A stretch of DNA of 64,000 nucleotides from Salsipaludibacter sp963735045. Its GTDB lineage: Bacteria > Actinomycetota > Nitriliruptoria > Nitriliruptorales > Nitriliruptoraceae. Location of the stretch: the NCBI GenBank assembly GCA_963735045.1, contig CAVTIZ010000003.1, positions 1,674,001 through 1,738,000 of the forward strand, in the 5' to 3' direction. The notes under the pieces were generated by a model. That model saw only the letters and a list, made by a program, of their open reading frames with translations, did not search any database and had not been told where the DNA came from. Positions 34,052 through 42,954 of the stretch are shown one piece after another; position 1 is the stretch's first letter; each line of letters begins with the position of its first letter. A program made the position numbers and the translations under genes.

Positions 34052-36048
34052 GCCGGGACCTCCTGGGATCGCACGCGCGGTCCGTCGTCGCGCGACGGCG
34101 GGGACAACAGCTCGTCGATGGCCTGGGCGACCTCGGCCGCACGCAGCGGCTGGCCGGTGACCCGGTTGTGGCCCACCACGTCGACCAGGTACTCGGCCCG
34201 GAGCAGCAGTCGCAGCTGGCCGCTGTTGTTCTCGGGCAGCAGGACGCGGGGGTAGCGGGCCAACACCTCCCCGAGGTCGCGCGGGAACGGATTGAGGTGG
34301 CGCAGGTGCACCCGGGCCACCCGGTGGCCGGCGTCACGTGCCTGGTTGACCCCGCCGCGGATCGGGCCGTAGGTCGAACCCCACCCGATCACCAGCAGGT
34401 CGGCGGGCGACCCGTCGTCGACACCGGGATCGTCGACCTCCAGCGGTGGCAGCGAGGCGGCCACGGCCTGGACCTTGTCGTGGCGCAGGCGGGTCATCGC
34501 GTGGTGGTTGTCGGCGTCGTAGGAGATGTTGCCCGTGGTGGCGTCCTTCTCCAGCCCGCCGATCCGGTGGGCCAGCCCCGGCGTCCCGGGCAGCGCCCAC
34601 GGTCGTGCCAGGGTGTCGGGGTCGCGCAGCAGGGGCACGAAGCCCTCCGGCGTGTTGGGCTCGGTGGTGAAGGCGACGTCGATGGTCGGCAGCGACGACG
34701 GATCGGGCAGCAGCCACGGCTCCGACGACGTGGCGAGGAAGCCGTCGGACAGCAGCACCACCGGGGTGCGGTGGACCAGGGCGATCCGGGCGGCCTCGAA
34801 CGCGGCGTAGAAGGCGTCCGACGGTGACTGCGCGGCGACCACCGGCAGTGGGGATTCGCCGTTGCGACCGAACATGGCCTGCAACAGGTCGGACTGCTCG
34901 GTCTTGGTCGGCAGGCCGGTCGACGGGCCCCCACGCTGGACGTTGACCAGGACCAGCGGGAGCTCGGTGGCCAGCGCGAGCCCCAGCGCTTCGCCCTTGA
35001 GGGCCAGCCCGGGCCCCGACGTGCCGGTCACGGCCAGGTGGCCCCCGAAGGAGGCGCCGATGGCGGACCCGATCGCGGCGATCTCGTCCTCGGCCTGGAA
35101 CGTGCGCACGCCGAAGTGCTTGAGCCGCGACAGCTCGTGGAGGATGTCGGAGGCCGGCGTGATCGGGTAGGACCCGTAGAAGATGTCGAGGCCGGACTGC
35201 ACGCTGGCGGCGACCAGGCCATAGGCGAGCGCCTGGTTGCCGGTGATCTGGCGGTAGCGACCGGCCGCCAGGGGGGCCGCCGGCACCGTGTAGGTGTAGA
35301 CGAACGCCTCGGTGGTCTCGCCGTAGGCATGGCCGGCGTGCAGCACCCGGACGTTGGCGTCGGCGATCTCGGGTCGGCTGGCGAACTTGGTGCGCAGCCA
35401 GTCGACGGTGGGCTCGATGGGCCGCGAGAACATCCACGACACCAGGCCGAGGGCGAACATGTTCTTCGCGCGCTCGGCCTCCTTCTTGTTGAGGAGACCG
35501 TCCGCGACGTCGTCGGCGAGCGCCCGCAGGGTCAGGTCGGTGATCGGCACCTCGTGGACGCGGAAGTCGTCGAGGCTGTCGTCGTCGAGCGGGTTGGCGT
35601 CGTAGCCGGCCTTGCCCAGGTTGCGTCGCGTGAACGCGTCGGTGTTGAGGATGAGGGTCCCGCCCGACTTCAGGGCCCGGAGGTGCTTGGCCAGGGCCGC
35701 CGGGTTCATGGCCACCAGCACGTCGGGCTCGTCGCCCGGGGTGTGGATGTCCTGGTCGGAGAAGTGGACCTGGAAGCTGGAGACCCCGGCCAGCGTCCCG
35801 GCGGGCGCACGGATCTCGGCGGGGAAGTCGGGCAGGGTGGACAGGTCGTTGCCGACGGCGGCCGACTCCGAGGTGAAGCGGTCGCCCGTCAACTGCATCC
35901 CGTCACCGGAGTCCCCGGCGAAACGGATGACCGCCCCGTGGAGGCGCACGTTGGAGGTCGGGGCGGCACCGGTGCCGCCGGGCGACCGGGCGTCGTCGGC
36001 CCGTCCCGGACCGTCGTGGCCGTTGGTGGAAGGGCCGTCAGCCTGCAT
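34048..36048 (-). CDS. korA: 2-oxoacid:ferredoxin oxidoreductase, fused gamma-alpha subunit
   Basis: The protein has 666 residues. An N-terminal gamma domain (about 35-220, starting LHGAVIRFAGDSGDGMQ) is fused to the alpha pyrimidine-binding domain (from GNQALAYGLVAA, with YGSYPITPASDILHEL and FQAEDEIAAIGSAIGAS). Fused gamma-alpha forms are typical of actinobacterial KorA and of the O2-tolerant type. ATG 36048 opens a Gly/Asp-rich tail of about 35 residues before the gamma domain. No ferredoxin gene is adjacent. Confidence 0.92.
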   Translation of the reverse strand: MQADGPSTNGHDGPGRADDARSPGGTGAAPTSNVRLHGAVIRFAGDSGDGMQLTGDRFTSESAAVGNDLSTLPDFPAEIRAPAGTLAGVSSFQVHFSDQDIHTPGDEPDVLVAMNPAALAKHLRALKSGGTLILNTDAFTRRNLGKAGYDANPLDDDSLDDFRVHEVPITDLTLRALADDVADGLLNKKEAERAKNMFALGLVSWMFSRPIEPTVDWLRTKFASRPEIADANVRVLHAGHAYGETTEAFVYTYTVPAAPLAAGRYRQITGNQALAYGLVAASVQSGLDIFYGSYPITPASDILHELSRLKHFGVRTFQAEDEIAAIGSAIGASFGGHLAVTGTSGPGLALKGEALGLALATELPLVLVNVQRGGPSTGLPTKTEQSDLLQAMFGRNGESPLPVVAAQSPSDAFYAAFEAARIALVHRTPVVLLSDGFLATSSEPWLLPDPSSLPTIDVAFTTEPNTPEGFVPLLRDPDTLARPWALPGTPGLAHRIGGLEKDATTGNISYDADNHHAMTRLRHDKVQAVAASLPPLEVDDPGVDDGSPADLLVIGWGSTYGPIRGGVNQARDAGHRVARVHLRHLNPFPRDLGEVLARYPRVLLPENNSGQLRLLLRAEYLVDVVGHNRVTGQPLRAAEVAQAIDELLSPPSRDDGPRVRSQEVPA

Positions 36049-36303
36049 GCTCCGCCTGCATCTCGGTTCGTCGCGTGGACCTCCGGATCGCGGGTGGACC
36101 GCGAGACCGGGTTCGAGGGGGAACGTACTGAGCACCAGGTGGAAAGGCCGCGACTTGTGGACGGATGCGATCGCCACCATCCGCACAGCGCACACGACGA
36201 TCAATTCCCACAGGAGTGGCGTTTCACACCGGATCAGGACATCGAACTCGTCCCTGTCCGAAGGGACACTGGCTCCATCGTGCCACTCCTCCACCAACAC
36301 GAC

Positions 36304-36320
36304 TACCGTCGAACCCCATG
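36304..36320 (+). promoter_or_regulatory. Leaderless promoter of the first M23 gene
   Basis: TACCGT (36304-36309) is followed by 8 nt and the ATG, so the transcript should start at the A of the start codon. The downstream paralogue has the identical TACCGT-N8-ATG arrangement. Confidence 0.55.
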
Positions 36321-38246
36321 TCGCATTTCCCGTTGCCCCCCCGTCGCCCACCCGTGCCCCCGGCCCGGGAGGGTCGACCACGGCCCGTCACGAGGGGTCG
36401 GACACCCCGACGCCTGCGCACGGCCGTGACCGCCGTGGCCGTGGTCGCCGCCCTGGTCGTCGTACCCGGATCGGTGCCGACCCTGACGCCCGCCGCTCGG
36501 GCCCAGACCCTCGAAGACGACCTCGCCGACACCACTGACCGGTTGTCCACCACCCGGGACGAGATCGACGCGACCACCGACGAGCTCTCCGACGTGCTCG
36601 GCCGCATCGTCGAGATCGATGCCTCGCTGCAGGAGGCCGACCAACACCTCGCGGAGCTCGAGGCGGAGTTGGCCCGGCTGGAGGGCGAGGCCCAGGAACT
36701 CGTCGACGAGATGCACCTCCTGCAGGACCAGGTCGAGGTGGCGCGGGACCGGATCACCGCCCGGGCACGCCGCCTGTACATGCACGGTGGCACCAGCCCC
36801 GCCCTGATCATGTTCGAGGCCACGTCAACCGACATGGCCGTGGACCGTGCCAGCACCGTCGCCCGGGTGGCCGAGACCGACCGCGCCGAGGCCGAGGACG
36901 CCGAGGCCACCGAACGCGCCCTGGACCTGGTGGTCGACGAACTGGCCCGCAAGCAGGGCGAGATCGGCGTCCGCAGCGAGGAGGCGGAGGTCGTGCGGGA
37001 ACAGATCGCCGCCGACCTCGACGAGGCCGAGCGCATCCGCCAGGGCCTGGCCGAGCGGCGCGACGACCTCGGCAGCGAGGCCGGTGAGCTCGAGGCCCAG
37101 ATCGTGGCGATCAACGACGACATCCGCCAGCGCGAGGAGGAACGTCGCCGCCGCGAGGAGGAGGCCCGCCGCCAGGCCGAGGAGGCCGCCCAGCGCGCGG
37201 CCGAGGAGGCTGCCCGCCGCGAGGCCGAGCGCGAGGCCGAGGAACAGGCCGCCCGCGAGGCCGCCCGCCAGGCCGCCGAGGAGGAGGCCGAGCGCAAGGC
37301 CGAGGCCGAGGCCGCTGCCGCGGAGGCCGCCGAGGCCCAGGCTGCGGCCGACGCCGCCGAGGCCGAGGCTGCCGCGGAGGCCGCTCGTGAGGCCGAGTCC
37401 GAGGCCGAACGCGAGGCCGCCGCCGAGGCCCAGGCCGACGCCGAACGGTCCGCGGCCGCGGAGGCATCCGCCGACGCCGAACGCGAGGCGGAGCGCCAGG
37501 CCGAACGTGCGGCGGAGCGCGAGGCCGAACGGGAGGCCGCTCGTGAGGCAGCTCGCGAGGCCGAGGCCGAGGCCGAACGCGCCGCCGAGGCCGCCCGCCA
37601 GGCCGAACGCGACCGCGAACGAGAGGCCGAACGCGAGGCGGAGCGCCAGGCGGAGCGCGAGCGCGAACGAGAGGCCGAACGCGACGCCGAGCGCAAGGCC
37701 GAGCGCGAACGCGAGCAGGAAGCCGAACGCGAGCAGGAAGCCGAACGCGAGCAGGAGTCCTCGGGCTCGTCCAGCTCCGGCTCGTCCAGCTCCGGGTCGT
37801 CCAGCTCCGGGTCGTCCAGCTCCGGGTCGTCCAGCTCGAGTTCCGGGTCGTCGGGACGGGTCTGTCCCATGCGCTCGACGCACCTGTGGGACGACTGGGG
37901 ATGGCCGCGCGGAGGTGGCACCCGGTCACACGAGGGCAACGACCTGTACGGCGACTACCGCGAGAAGGTCTACGCGATCACGTCGGGCACCTGGGACCGC
38001 ATGTCCTATGGCAACAGCGCCGGGATCTGGTCGATCCTGCATGGTGACGACGGCAACGACTACTGGTACCTGCACCTGGACGAGCACCGTGCCAGCGACG
38101 GCGAGCACGTCTCGGCCGGTGAGCACGTGGCCTACAACGGCTGGACCGGCAACGCGCGGGGAACGGTCTACCACATCCACTTCGAGTACCACCCCGGTGG
38201 TGGCGGACCCTCCGACCCCTACTCGATGCTGTCGAGGATCTGCTGA
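36318..38246 (+). CDS. Secreted coiled-coil M23 endopeptidase (copy 1)
   Basis: The protein has 642 residues. It has an N-terminal signal (Arg-rich, hydrophobic core, ends ARAQ near 59), a long coiled coil (about 60-480) whose second half is a nearly pure Arg/Glu/Ala repeat, a Ser/Gly linker with GSSSS units (about 490-515), and a C-terminal M23 (LytM) domain. Zinc and catalytic residues are present: His538 and Asp542 (SHEGND), His586 (WYLHLD), His619 and His621 (HIHFEYH). It ends in Cys, probably bonded to the Cys in RVCPM. It should cut peptidoglycan cross-links, possibly at division as EnvC/NlpD-like proteins do, but here it is likely self-acting. There is no Shine-Dalgarno, consistent with leaderless translation. 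Confidence 0.86.
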   Translation: MSHFPLPPRRPPVPPAREGRPRPVTRGRTPRRLRTAVTAVAVVAALVVVPGSVPTLTPAARAQTLEDDLADTTDRLSTTRDEIDATTDELSDVLGRIVEIDASLQEADQHLAELEAELARLEGEAQELVDEMHLLQDQVEVARDRITARARRLYMHGGTSPALIMFEATSTDMAVDRASTVARVAETDRAEAEDAEATERALDLVVDELARKQGEIGVRSEEAEVVREQIAADLDEAERIRQGLAERRDDLGSEAGELEAQIVAINDDIRQREEERRRREEEARRQAEEAAQRAAEEAARREAEREAEEQAAREAARQAAEEEAERKAEAEAAAAEAAEAQAAADAAEAEAAAEAAREAESEAEREAAAEAQADAERSAAAEASADAEREAERQAERAAEREAEREAAREAAREAEAEAERAAEAARQAERDREREAEREAERQAEREREREAERDAERKAEREREQEAEREQEAEREQESSGSSSSGSSSSGSSSSGSSSSGSSSSSSGSSGRVCPMRSTHLWDDWGWPRGGGTRSHEGNDLYGDYREKVYAITSGTWDRMSYGNSAGIWSILHGDDGNDYWYLHLDEHRASDGEHVSAGEHVAYNGWTGNARGTVYHIHFEYHPGGGGPSDPYSMLSRIC

Positions 38247-38302
38247 CCTGCAGGTCGGGATGTCGATGACCTGCAGGTCGGGATGTCGATGACCTGCAGG
38301 TC
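38245..38302. repeat. Three 23-bp repeats each carrying palindrome GACCTGCAGGTC
   Basis: The perfect 12-bp palindrome begins at 38245, 38268 and 38291, exactly 23 bp apart, with conserved filler GGGATGTCGAT between. The first copy overlaps the stop codon of the upstream M23 gene and the last ends 65 bp before the next promoter. It could be an operator array, since 23 bp is close to two helical turns, or tandem short hairpins acting as a terminator. Confidence 0.9.
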
Positions 38303-38366
38303 GGGACACCAGGCGGTCCCTGTCCGATCGACCGTGGTCGCCACCTCGACGTCGCCGGACCACTCC

Positions 38367-38383
38367 TACCGTCCCCACCCATG
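38367..38383 (+). promoter_or_regulatory. Leaderless promoter of the second M23 gene
   Basis: TACCGT (38367-38372) is followed by exactly 8 nt and the ATG, the same arrangement as the first copy. Confidence 0.55.
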
Positions 38384-39964
38384 TTCACACTTTCCACGCG
38401 CGTCCGCGCGATCTCGCCTGCCCCGACGTCCTCCCGTGGCGTCGTGGCGTTGTCCCTGTGCCTGCTGGTCGCCCTCGTGGCCTGGGTCACGACCCCGGCC
38501 GCCCTCGCCCAGGACGAGTCCGACCTCGCCCGTGTCGAGTCCCAGCTCGCCATCACGCGCGACCGCATCGACGCGACCACGGCGGACCTGTCCGAGGTCC
38601 GCGACCGCATCGTCCTGATCGAGGACGACCTCGCCGACGCCGAGGCCCATCTCGCCGCGGTCGAGGTCGAGATCGACACCACCGAGGCCGAGGTCCGAGC
38701 CCTGACGCTGGAGGCCCTGCAGTTGCAGGAGACCGTCGGCAAGGCGCGGGAACGCATCCAGAACAAGGCCCGTGCGCTGTACACCAACGGCCCCGACGCC
38801 CCCTTCATGGAGCTGTTCGAGGCCACGACCGCCGAGCGCGCGATCGACCGGGCATCGGTCATGACCCGCCTCGCCGACGGCGACCGGTCGGTCGCGGAAC
38901 AGGCCGACGCCGACCGCGCCCGCCTCGAGGTCGTGTCCGAGGAGATGGCCACGCGGGAGACGCTGCTCGACGAGTTGCACGACGAGGCCGACGATCGTCG
39001 TGCCCAGGTCGACGCCAACCTCGACGAGGCCGAGGACCTGCGCCAGGGACTCAACGCCCGGGTCTCGGACCTCGAGGGCGACCAGTCGTCGCTGTCGGTC
39101 GAGATCGACCGCATCGAGGCGGCCATCGCCGAGCGCAAGCGCCGCGAGGAGGAGGCACGCCGCCGCGCCGCCGAGGAGGCCGCCGCGAAGGCCGCAGCCG
39201 AGAAGGAGGCCGCCGAGCAGGCGGCTGCCGCACAGGCTGCTGCCGACGCCCAGGCCGAGCAGGACGCCGAGCAGGACGCCGAGGACGCCGCATCGTCCGC
39301 CGACGACGAGTCGGACGACTCCGCTGCGTCCAGCAGCCCGTCGCCGAGCGAGTCGTCGTCCAGCGAGTCGTCGTCCAGCGAGTCCTCGTCGAGCAGTTCG
39401 TCGTCCAGCGAGTCGTCGTCCAGCGAGCCCTCGTCCAGCGAGTCCTCGTCGTCCAGCAGCTCGTCGTCCAGCAGTTCCTCGTCCAGCGGTTCCTCGTCGG
39501 GCGGTTCGTCCTCGGGCGGCTCGTCGTCGGGCGGCTCGTCGTCGGGCGGCTCGTCGATCCCGAGCAGTGGCGGACTCGCCTGCCCGCTGAAGGGGCTCAC
39601 GCTCTACAACGACTGGGGCGCCCCCCGTGGCGGCGGGACCCGTTCCCACGAGGGCAACGACCTGGTCGGGAGCAAGCGCCAGTCGGTGTACGCGATCGTG
39701 TCGGGGACGTGGGACATCTACCCCTACGGCAACAGTGCCGGCCTGTGGGCGATGCTGCGTGGTGACGACGGCAACGTCTACTGGTACCTGCACCTCGACT
39801 CCCACGCGGTCGGCGACGGTGCGCACGTGTCGGCCGGCCAGAAGGTGGCCTACAACGGCAACACCGGGAACGCGTCCGGCGGCGTCAACCACGTCCACTT
39901 CGAGTACCACCCCGGTGGCGGCGGCCCGGTCAACCCCTACCCGCTGCTGTCGCGCGCCTGCTGA
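38381..39964 (+). CDS. Secreted coiled-coil M23 endopeptidase (copy 2)
   Basis: This 527-residue paralogue of the gene before it has a signal peptide ending near ALAQ (about 44), a coiled coil (about 45-300, parallel to copy 1 in the QLAITRDRIDATTADLSEV region), a Ser-rich linker of SSSSE and SSSGG units (about 315-395), and a C-terminal M23 domain. The residues His423 and Asp427 (SHEGND), His471 (WYLHLD), His504 and His506 (HVHFEYH) are intact. It ends in Cys and has a matching Cys in LACPL. The M23 domains of the two copies align without gaps over the last 106 residues, whereas coil and linker have diverged in length, so the tandem duplicates now differ mainly in reach. Confidence 0.86.
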   Translation: MFTLSTRVRAISPAPTSSRGVVALSLCLLVALVAWVTTPAALAQDESDLARVESQLAITRDRIDATTADLSEVRDRIVLIEDDLADAEAHLAAVEVEIDTTEAEVRALTLEALQLQETVGKARERIQNKARALYTNGPDAPFMELFEATTAERAIDRASVMTRLADGDRSVAEQADADRARLEVVSEEMATRETLLDELHDEADDRRAQVDANLDEAEDLRQGLNARVSDLEGDQSSLSVEIDRIEAAIAERKRREEEARRRAAEEAAAKAAAEKEAAEQAAAAQAAADAQAEQDAEQDAEDAASSADDESDDSAASSSPSPSESSSSESSSSESSSSSSSSSESSSSEPSSSESSSSSSSSSSSSSSSGSSSGGSSSGGSSSGGSSSGGSSIPSSGGLACPLKGLTLYNDWGAPRGGGTRSHEGNDLVGSKRQSVYAIVSGTWDIYPYGNSAGLWAMLRGDDGNVYWYLHLDSHAVGDGAHVSAGQKVAYNGNTGNASGGVNHVHFEYHPGGGGPVNPYPLLSRAC

Positions 39965-39987
39965 CGCGGCCGTCGTGTCGCGGGCAT

Positions 39988-40003
39988 TAGCCTCGGGGCC
40001 ATG
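39988..40003 (+). promoter_or_regulatory. Leaderless promoter of the ProA-like gene
   Basis: TAGCCT (39988-39993) is followed by 7 nt and the ATG, so the message should lack a leader. No Shine-Dalgarno precedes the start. Confidence 0.45.
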
Positions 40004-41509
40004 ACGACTCCCACACCGCTCACGTCCCTGACCCCCGGCATGCCGATCCTGGTCGGCGGCGACCACCTCGTCGAGGTCGACGAGGCCCTGGCCGAGGCGT
40101 TCGCGCCCGGTGACGCGCTGCTGGTGGTGGACGAGACCGGCGACCTGCTGCACGTCCCCGCCGTCGACCGCGACCGTGCGGCCGAGGCCGTGACCCGCGC
40201 CCGCCGCGCCTTCCAGGCCCTGGGCACGGTGTCCGACGACGACGTGACGGCCTTCTTCCACGGATTCGCGGACCGACTGTCCGACGACGACGTGTTCGCC
40301 ACCGTCGCGCAGGCCAACGCCCTGGACGTCGACCGGGCTCGCGCCGCAGGACGCTCCACGACCCGGCTCGCCCTCGACCAGCGCATGCGCGACGACATGG
40401 TCGCCGGCCTGCGCACGTGGGCCGACGCCCCGTCGGGTCGAGGCGATCGCGTCACCACCCTCGACCACGACGGTTGGTCCGCGGAGGCCGTCCGTGACGG
40501 ACTGGGCGTGGTGGCGTTCGTGTTCGAAGGACGACCCAACGTGTTCGCCGACGCCACCGGGGTCCTGCGGTCGGGCAACACCGTCGTGTTCCGGATCGGC
40601 TCGGCGGCGCTGGGCACCGCCCGCGCGCTGGTCGAGGCGGTCCTGGACCCCGCGCTGGCCGAGTCGGGCCTGCCCGACGGCGCGGTCACCCTGCTCGACG
40701 CCGCCAGCCACGCCGCCGGGTGGGCCATGTTCGCCGACCCCCGGCTCGGGCTGGCCGTGGCACGCGGATCGGGCGCCGCCGTCGCCCAGCTCGGGGCGAT
40801 CGCCCGGTCGGTGGGCAACCCCGTGTCGCTGCACGGCACCGGCGGGGCGTGGATGGTCGCCACCCGCCACGCCGACCCCGACCGCCTGCGCGCGGTCGTG
40901 GCCGCCTCCCTGGACCGCAAGGTCTGCAACACGCTCAACACCGTGGTCGTGACCGCCGACGCGGCCGAGGACCTGGTCCCGGTCGTCGTGGCCGGCCTGC
41001 GCGACGCCGCCGACGCACGCGACGTCGCGCCGCGCCTGCACGTGCGCCAGGACGATCGCGATCACGTGGCCGACGAGCACTTCGCCACCACCGTGGCGGT
41101 CGTGCGGGCCGACGGCACCCACGACGAGCCCTTCGCCACGCCCCTGGCCGGTGACCGACTGGGGACCGAGTGGGAGTGGGAGGACAGCCCGGAGCTGACC
41201 CTGGCCGTGGCCGACCACCTCGACGCCGCCATCGCCCTGCACAACGAACACGCCCCGAAGTTCGTGGCCTCGCTGGTGTCCGACGACGCAACCGAGCAGG
41301 ACGCCTTCTTCGCCACCGTCGACGCCCCGTTCGTCGGCGACGGGTTCACCCGCTGGGTCGACGGCCAGTACGCCCTGGACAAGCCCGAGCTGGGACTGTC
41401 CAACTGGCAGGCCGGGCGCCTGTTCGGACGCGGCGGGATCCTGTCGGGCGACTCGGTCCACACCGTGCGGCTCCGGGTCCGCCAGTCGGACCCGAACGTC
41501 CACCGATGA
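40001..41509 (+). CDS. proA: Glutamate-5-semialdehyde dehydrogenase-like (ProA family)
   Basis: This 502-residue aldehyde dehydrogenase-superfamily protein has ProA signatures: FEGRPNVFADATG, RSGNTVVFRIGSAA, catalytic Cys in SLDRKVCNTLNT, and the C-terminal FGRGGILSGDSVHTV. The enzyme reduces glutamyl-5-phosphate to the semialdehyde in proline synthesis. It is longer than usual (about 415-420) because of an N-terminal extension of about 55 residues and some loop growth. No proB is nearby, and the sequence departs from ordinary ProA in places (for example VTTLDHDGW), so a related substrate cannot be ruled out. Confidence 0.72.
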   Translation: MTTPTPLTSLTPGMPILVGGDHLVEVDEALAEAFAPGDALLVVDETGDLLHVPAVDRDRAAEAVTRARRAFQALGTVSDDDVTAFFHGFADRLSDDDVFATVAQANALDVDRARAAGRSTTRLALDQRMRDDMVAGLRTWADAPSGRGDRVTTLDHDGWSAEAVRDGLGVVAFVFEGRPNVFADATGVLRSGNTVVFRIGSAALGTARALVEAVLDPALAESGLPDGAVTLLDAASHAAGWAMFADPRLGLAVARGSGAAVAQLGAIARSVGNPVSLHGTGGAWMVATRHADPDRLRAVVAASLDRKVCNTLNTVVVTADAAEDLVPVVVAGLRDAADARDVAPRLHVRQDDRDHVADEHFATTVAVVRADGTHDEPFATPLAGDRLGTEWEWEDSPELTLAVADHLDAAIALHNEHAPKFVASLVSDDATEQDAFFATVDAPFVGDGFTRWVDGQYALDKPELGLSNWQAGRLFGRGGILSGDSVHTVRLRVRQSDPNVHR

Positions 41510-41531
41510 CCTCCCCGCCCCGGCGTGGAGG

Positions 41532-42350
41532 GTGATGCGGCCGCTGCTGGTGGCCATGCGCTTCCTCACCCGCGTGCCACTGCCCGACGTCACGATCCGG
41601 GACGGCGACCTGGCGACGGCCACCGGACTGTTCCCGGTGGTGGGGGTCCTGGTCGCGACCGTCGCCACCCTGGGCTGGTCGCTCGGATGGTTCGTCGGTG
41701 GCGCCACCGTGGCCGCCGTCCTCGCCGTGGCCACCGCGACCGTGGTGACCGGTGCCTTCCACGACGACGGGTTGGCCGACGTCGCCGACGGCTGGTTCGG
41801 GGGCTGGGAGCACACCGATCGGCTCGCGATCATGCGCGACTCGCGGGTGGGGACCTTCGGGGCGTCGGCCCTCGTGCTGGCGGCACTGGCGGAGGTGACC
41901 CTGCTGGCGGCGCCCTGGACCACGGGGGCCACCGGTGTCGGGCGCAGCGGTCCGGCCGCGATCGGGTCGGCCTGGCTGCTGCTGGCCGGCGGCCACGCGG
42001 CGGGCCGCGCCGGCATCCTGGTGGCCCGGCGTGCGGCGCCGGTCGCCGAGGCCGGCTCGTTGTCGAGCCTGGTGGCGCTGGCCCCCGGGGCCGGCGACGA
42101 CCCCGCCACCACCGGGCCCGGACGCGTCACCGAGGCCGTCGGCGTGGTCGTCGCGGTCGCCGTCGTGGCCGCGGCGGCGCGCTGGTGGAGCCCGGTCGTC
42201 CTGGGCGCCACGGCGGCGGCGGCCGTCGGCATGGCACGCTGGTCGGTCGCCAAGGTCGGGGGCCTGACCGGTGACGCACTGGGCGCGACCGCCCGCGTGT
42301 GCCACCTCGTCGCGCTCGCCGGGATCGTGGCCGTGCTGCGGCACGGCTGA
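41532..42350 (+). CDS. cobS: Adenosylcobinamide-GDP ribazoletransferase (cobalamin synthase)
   Basis: The 272-residue membrane protein has the CobS signature VTGAFHDDGLADVADGWFGG and DRLAIMRDSRVGTFG, plus several hydrophobic helices. It joins alpha-ribazole to adenosylcobinamide-GDP in the last steps of B12 assembly. The start is GTG 41532 or ATG 41535, just after a GGAGG. The organism therefore completes cobalamin, which the corrinoid-dependent operon at 51428 would need. No other cob genes are adjacent and no B12 riboswitch was recognised. Confidence 0.9.
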   Translation: MMRPLLVAMRFLTRVPLPDVTIRDGDLATATGLFPVVGVLVATVATLGWSLGWFVGGATVAAVLAVATATVVTGAFHDDGLADVADGWFGGWEHTDRLAIMRDSRVGTFGASALVLAALAEVTLLAAPWTTGATGVGRSGPAAIGSAWLLLAGGHAAGRAGILVARRAAPVAEAGSLSSLVALAPGAGDDPATTGPGRVTEAVGVVVAVAVVAAAARWWSPVVLGATAAAAVGMARWSVAKVGGLTGDALGATARVCHLVALAGIVAVLRHG

Positions 42351-42365
42351 CCGGGGCCCACCCCA

Positions 42366-42382
42366 CCCCGGGAGCGCCGGGG
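42366..42382. terminator. Hairpin between cobS and a convergent gene
   Basis: CCCCGG-GAGCG-CCGGGG gives a 6-bp perfect stem in the 40-bp gap between convergent genes. It could stop both. Confidence 0.45.
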
Positions 42383-42390
42383 CCGCGGGC

Positions 42391-42954
42391 TCAGGCGCGG
42401 GGGTACAGCCAGCGCCGGACCAGCCCGCTCACCCAGGGAACGGCCAGGAAGGTCATGTAGGCGGCGAACAGGATGGAGGTGACGATCGTGCGTGGCACCA
42501 GCGACAGGAACTCCAACGCGGGCACGATCACCACCGTCATGAGCAGCGACATCGGGAGCACGCAGACCGCGGCGACCACGGCGAGCTTCCACCTCGGGGG
42601 TCCGTCGGCACCGCGGCCGGGCAGGGCGAACCAGTCGTGGAGTCCGCGGATGCGCCAGACCCCGATGGTCTCCATCAGGTCGTCGGCGTCGGCGATCATG
42701 GCGCGACGCTGCTCGGACTCCTCCCAGGCGCGCTGGGCCTCCGCGTCGACGAAGCGGTAGACGACGTGGTACTCGTCACCGCCCGGCGGGGGCCGCAGGA
42801 TGCCGCCCCCCAGGAAGCCGGGCCACTCCGCCGCGGTCGCCAGGGCACGACGCGAGAAGGCCACGAAGTCGTGCTCCCGCCCGGGGGCGATGCGACGTGC
42901 CACCGTGACCGTCACCGGTTCGGGCGACCCCACGACGTCGTCCGGGCCCGTCAC
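42391..42954 (-). CDS. ABM-domain protein with C-terminal membrane segments
   Basis: The protein has 187 residues. The N-terminal 100 residues resemble an antibiotic-biosynthesis-monooxygenase (dimeric alpha+beta barrel) domain (TVTVARRIAPGREHDFVAFS, EWPGFLGGGILRP, YHVVYRFVDAEAQRAWEES). Two hydrophobic helices follow (about 122-145 and 155-175). ABM with a short membrane tail is a known hypothetical family in bacteria and its function is unclear. GTG 42954 overlaps the stop of the acyl-CoA dehydrogenase gene (GTGA), so the two are co-translated. Confidence 0.8.
   Translation of the reverse strand: MTGPDDVVGSPEPVTVTVARRIAPGREHDFVAFSRRALATAAEWPGFLGGGILRPPPGGDEYHVVYRFVDAEAQRAWEESEQRRAMIADADDLMETIGVWRIRGLHDWFALPGRGADGPPRWKLAVVAAVCVLPMSLLMTVVIVPALEFLSLVPRTIVTSILFAAYMTFLAVPWVSGLVRRWLYPRA

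Noticed and set aside
37111..37940. Arg/Pro-rich and Leu-rich reading frames opposite the M23 coiled coil
   Set aside because: They are by-products of the Glu/Ala/Arg codon repeat of the coiled coil.
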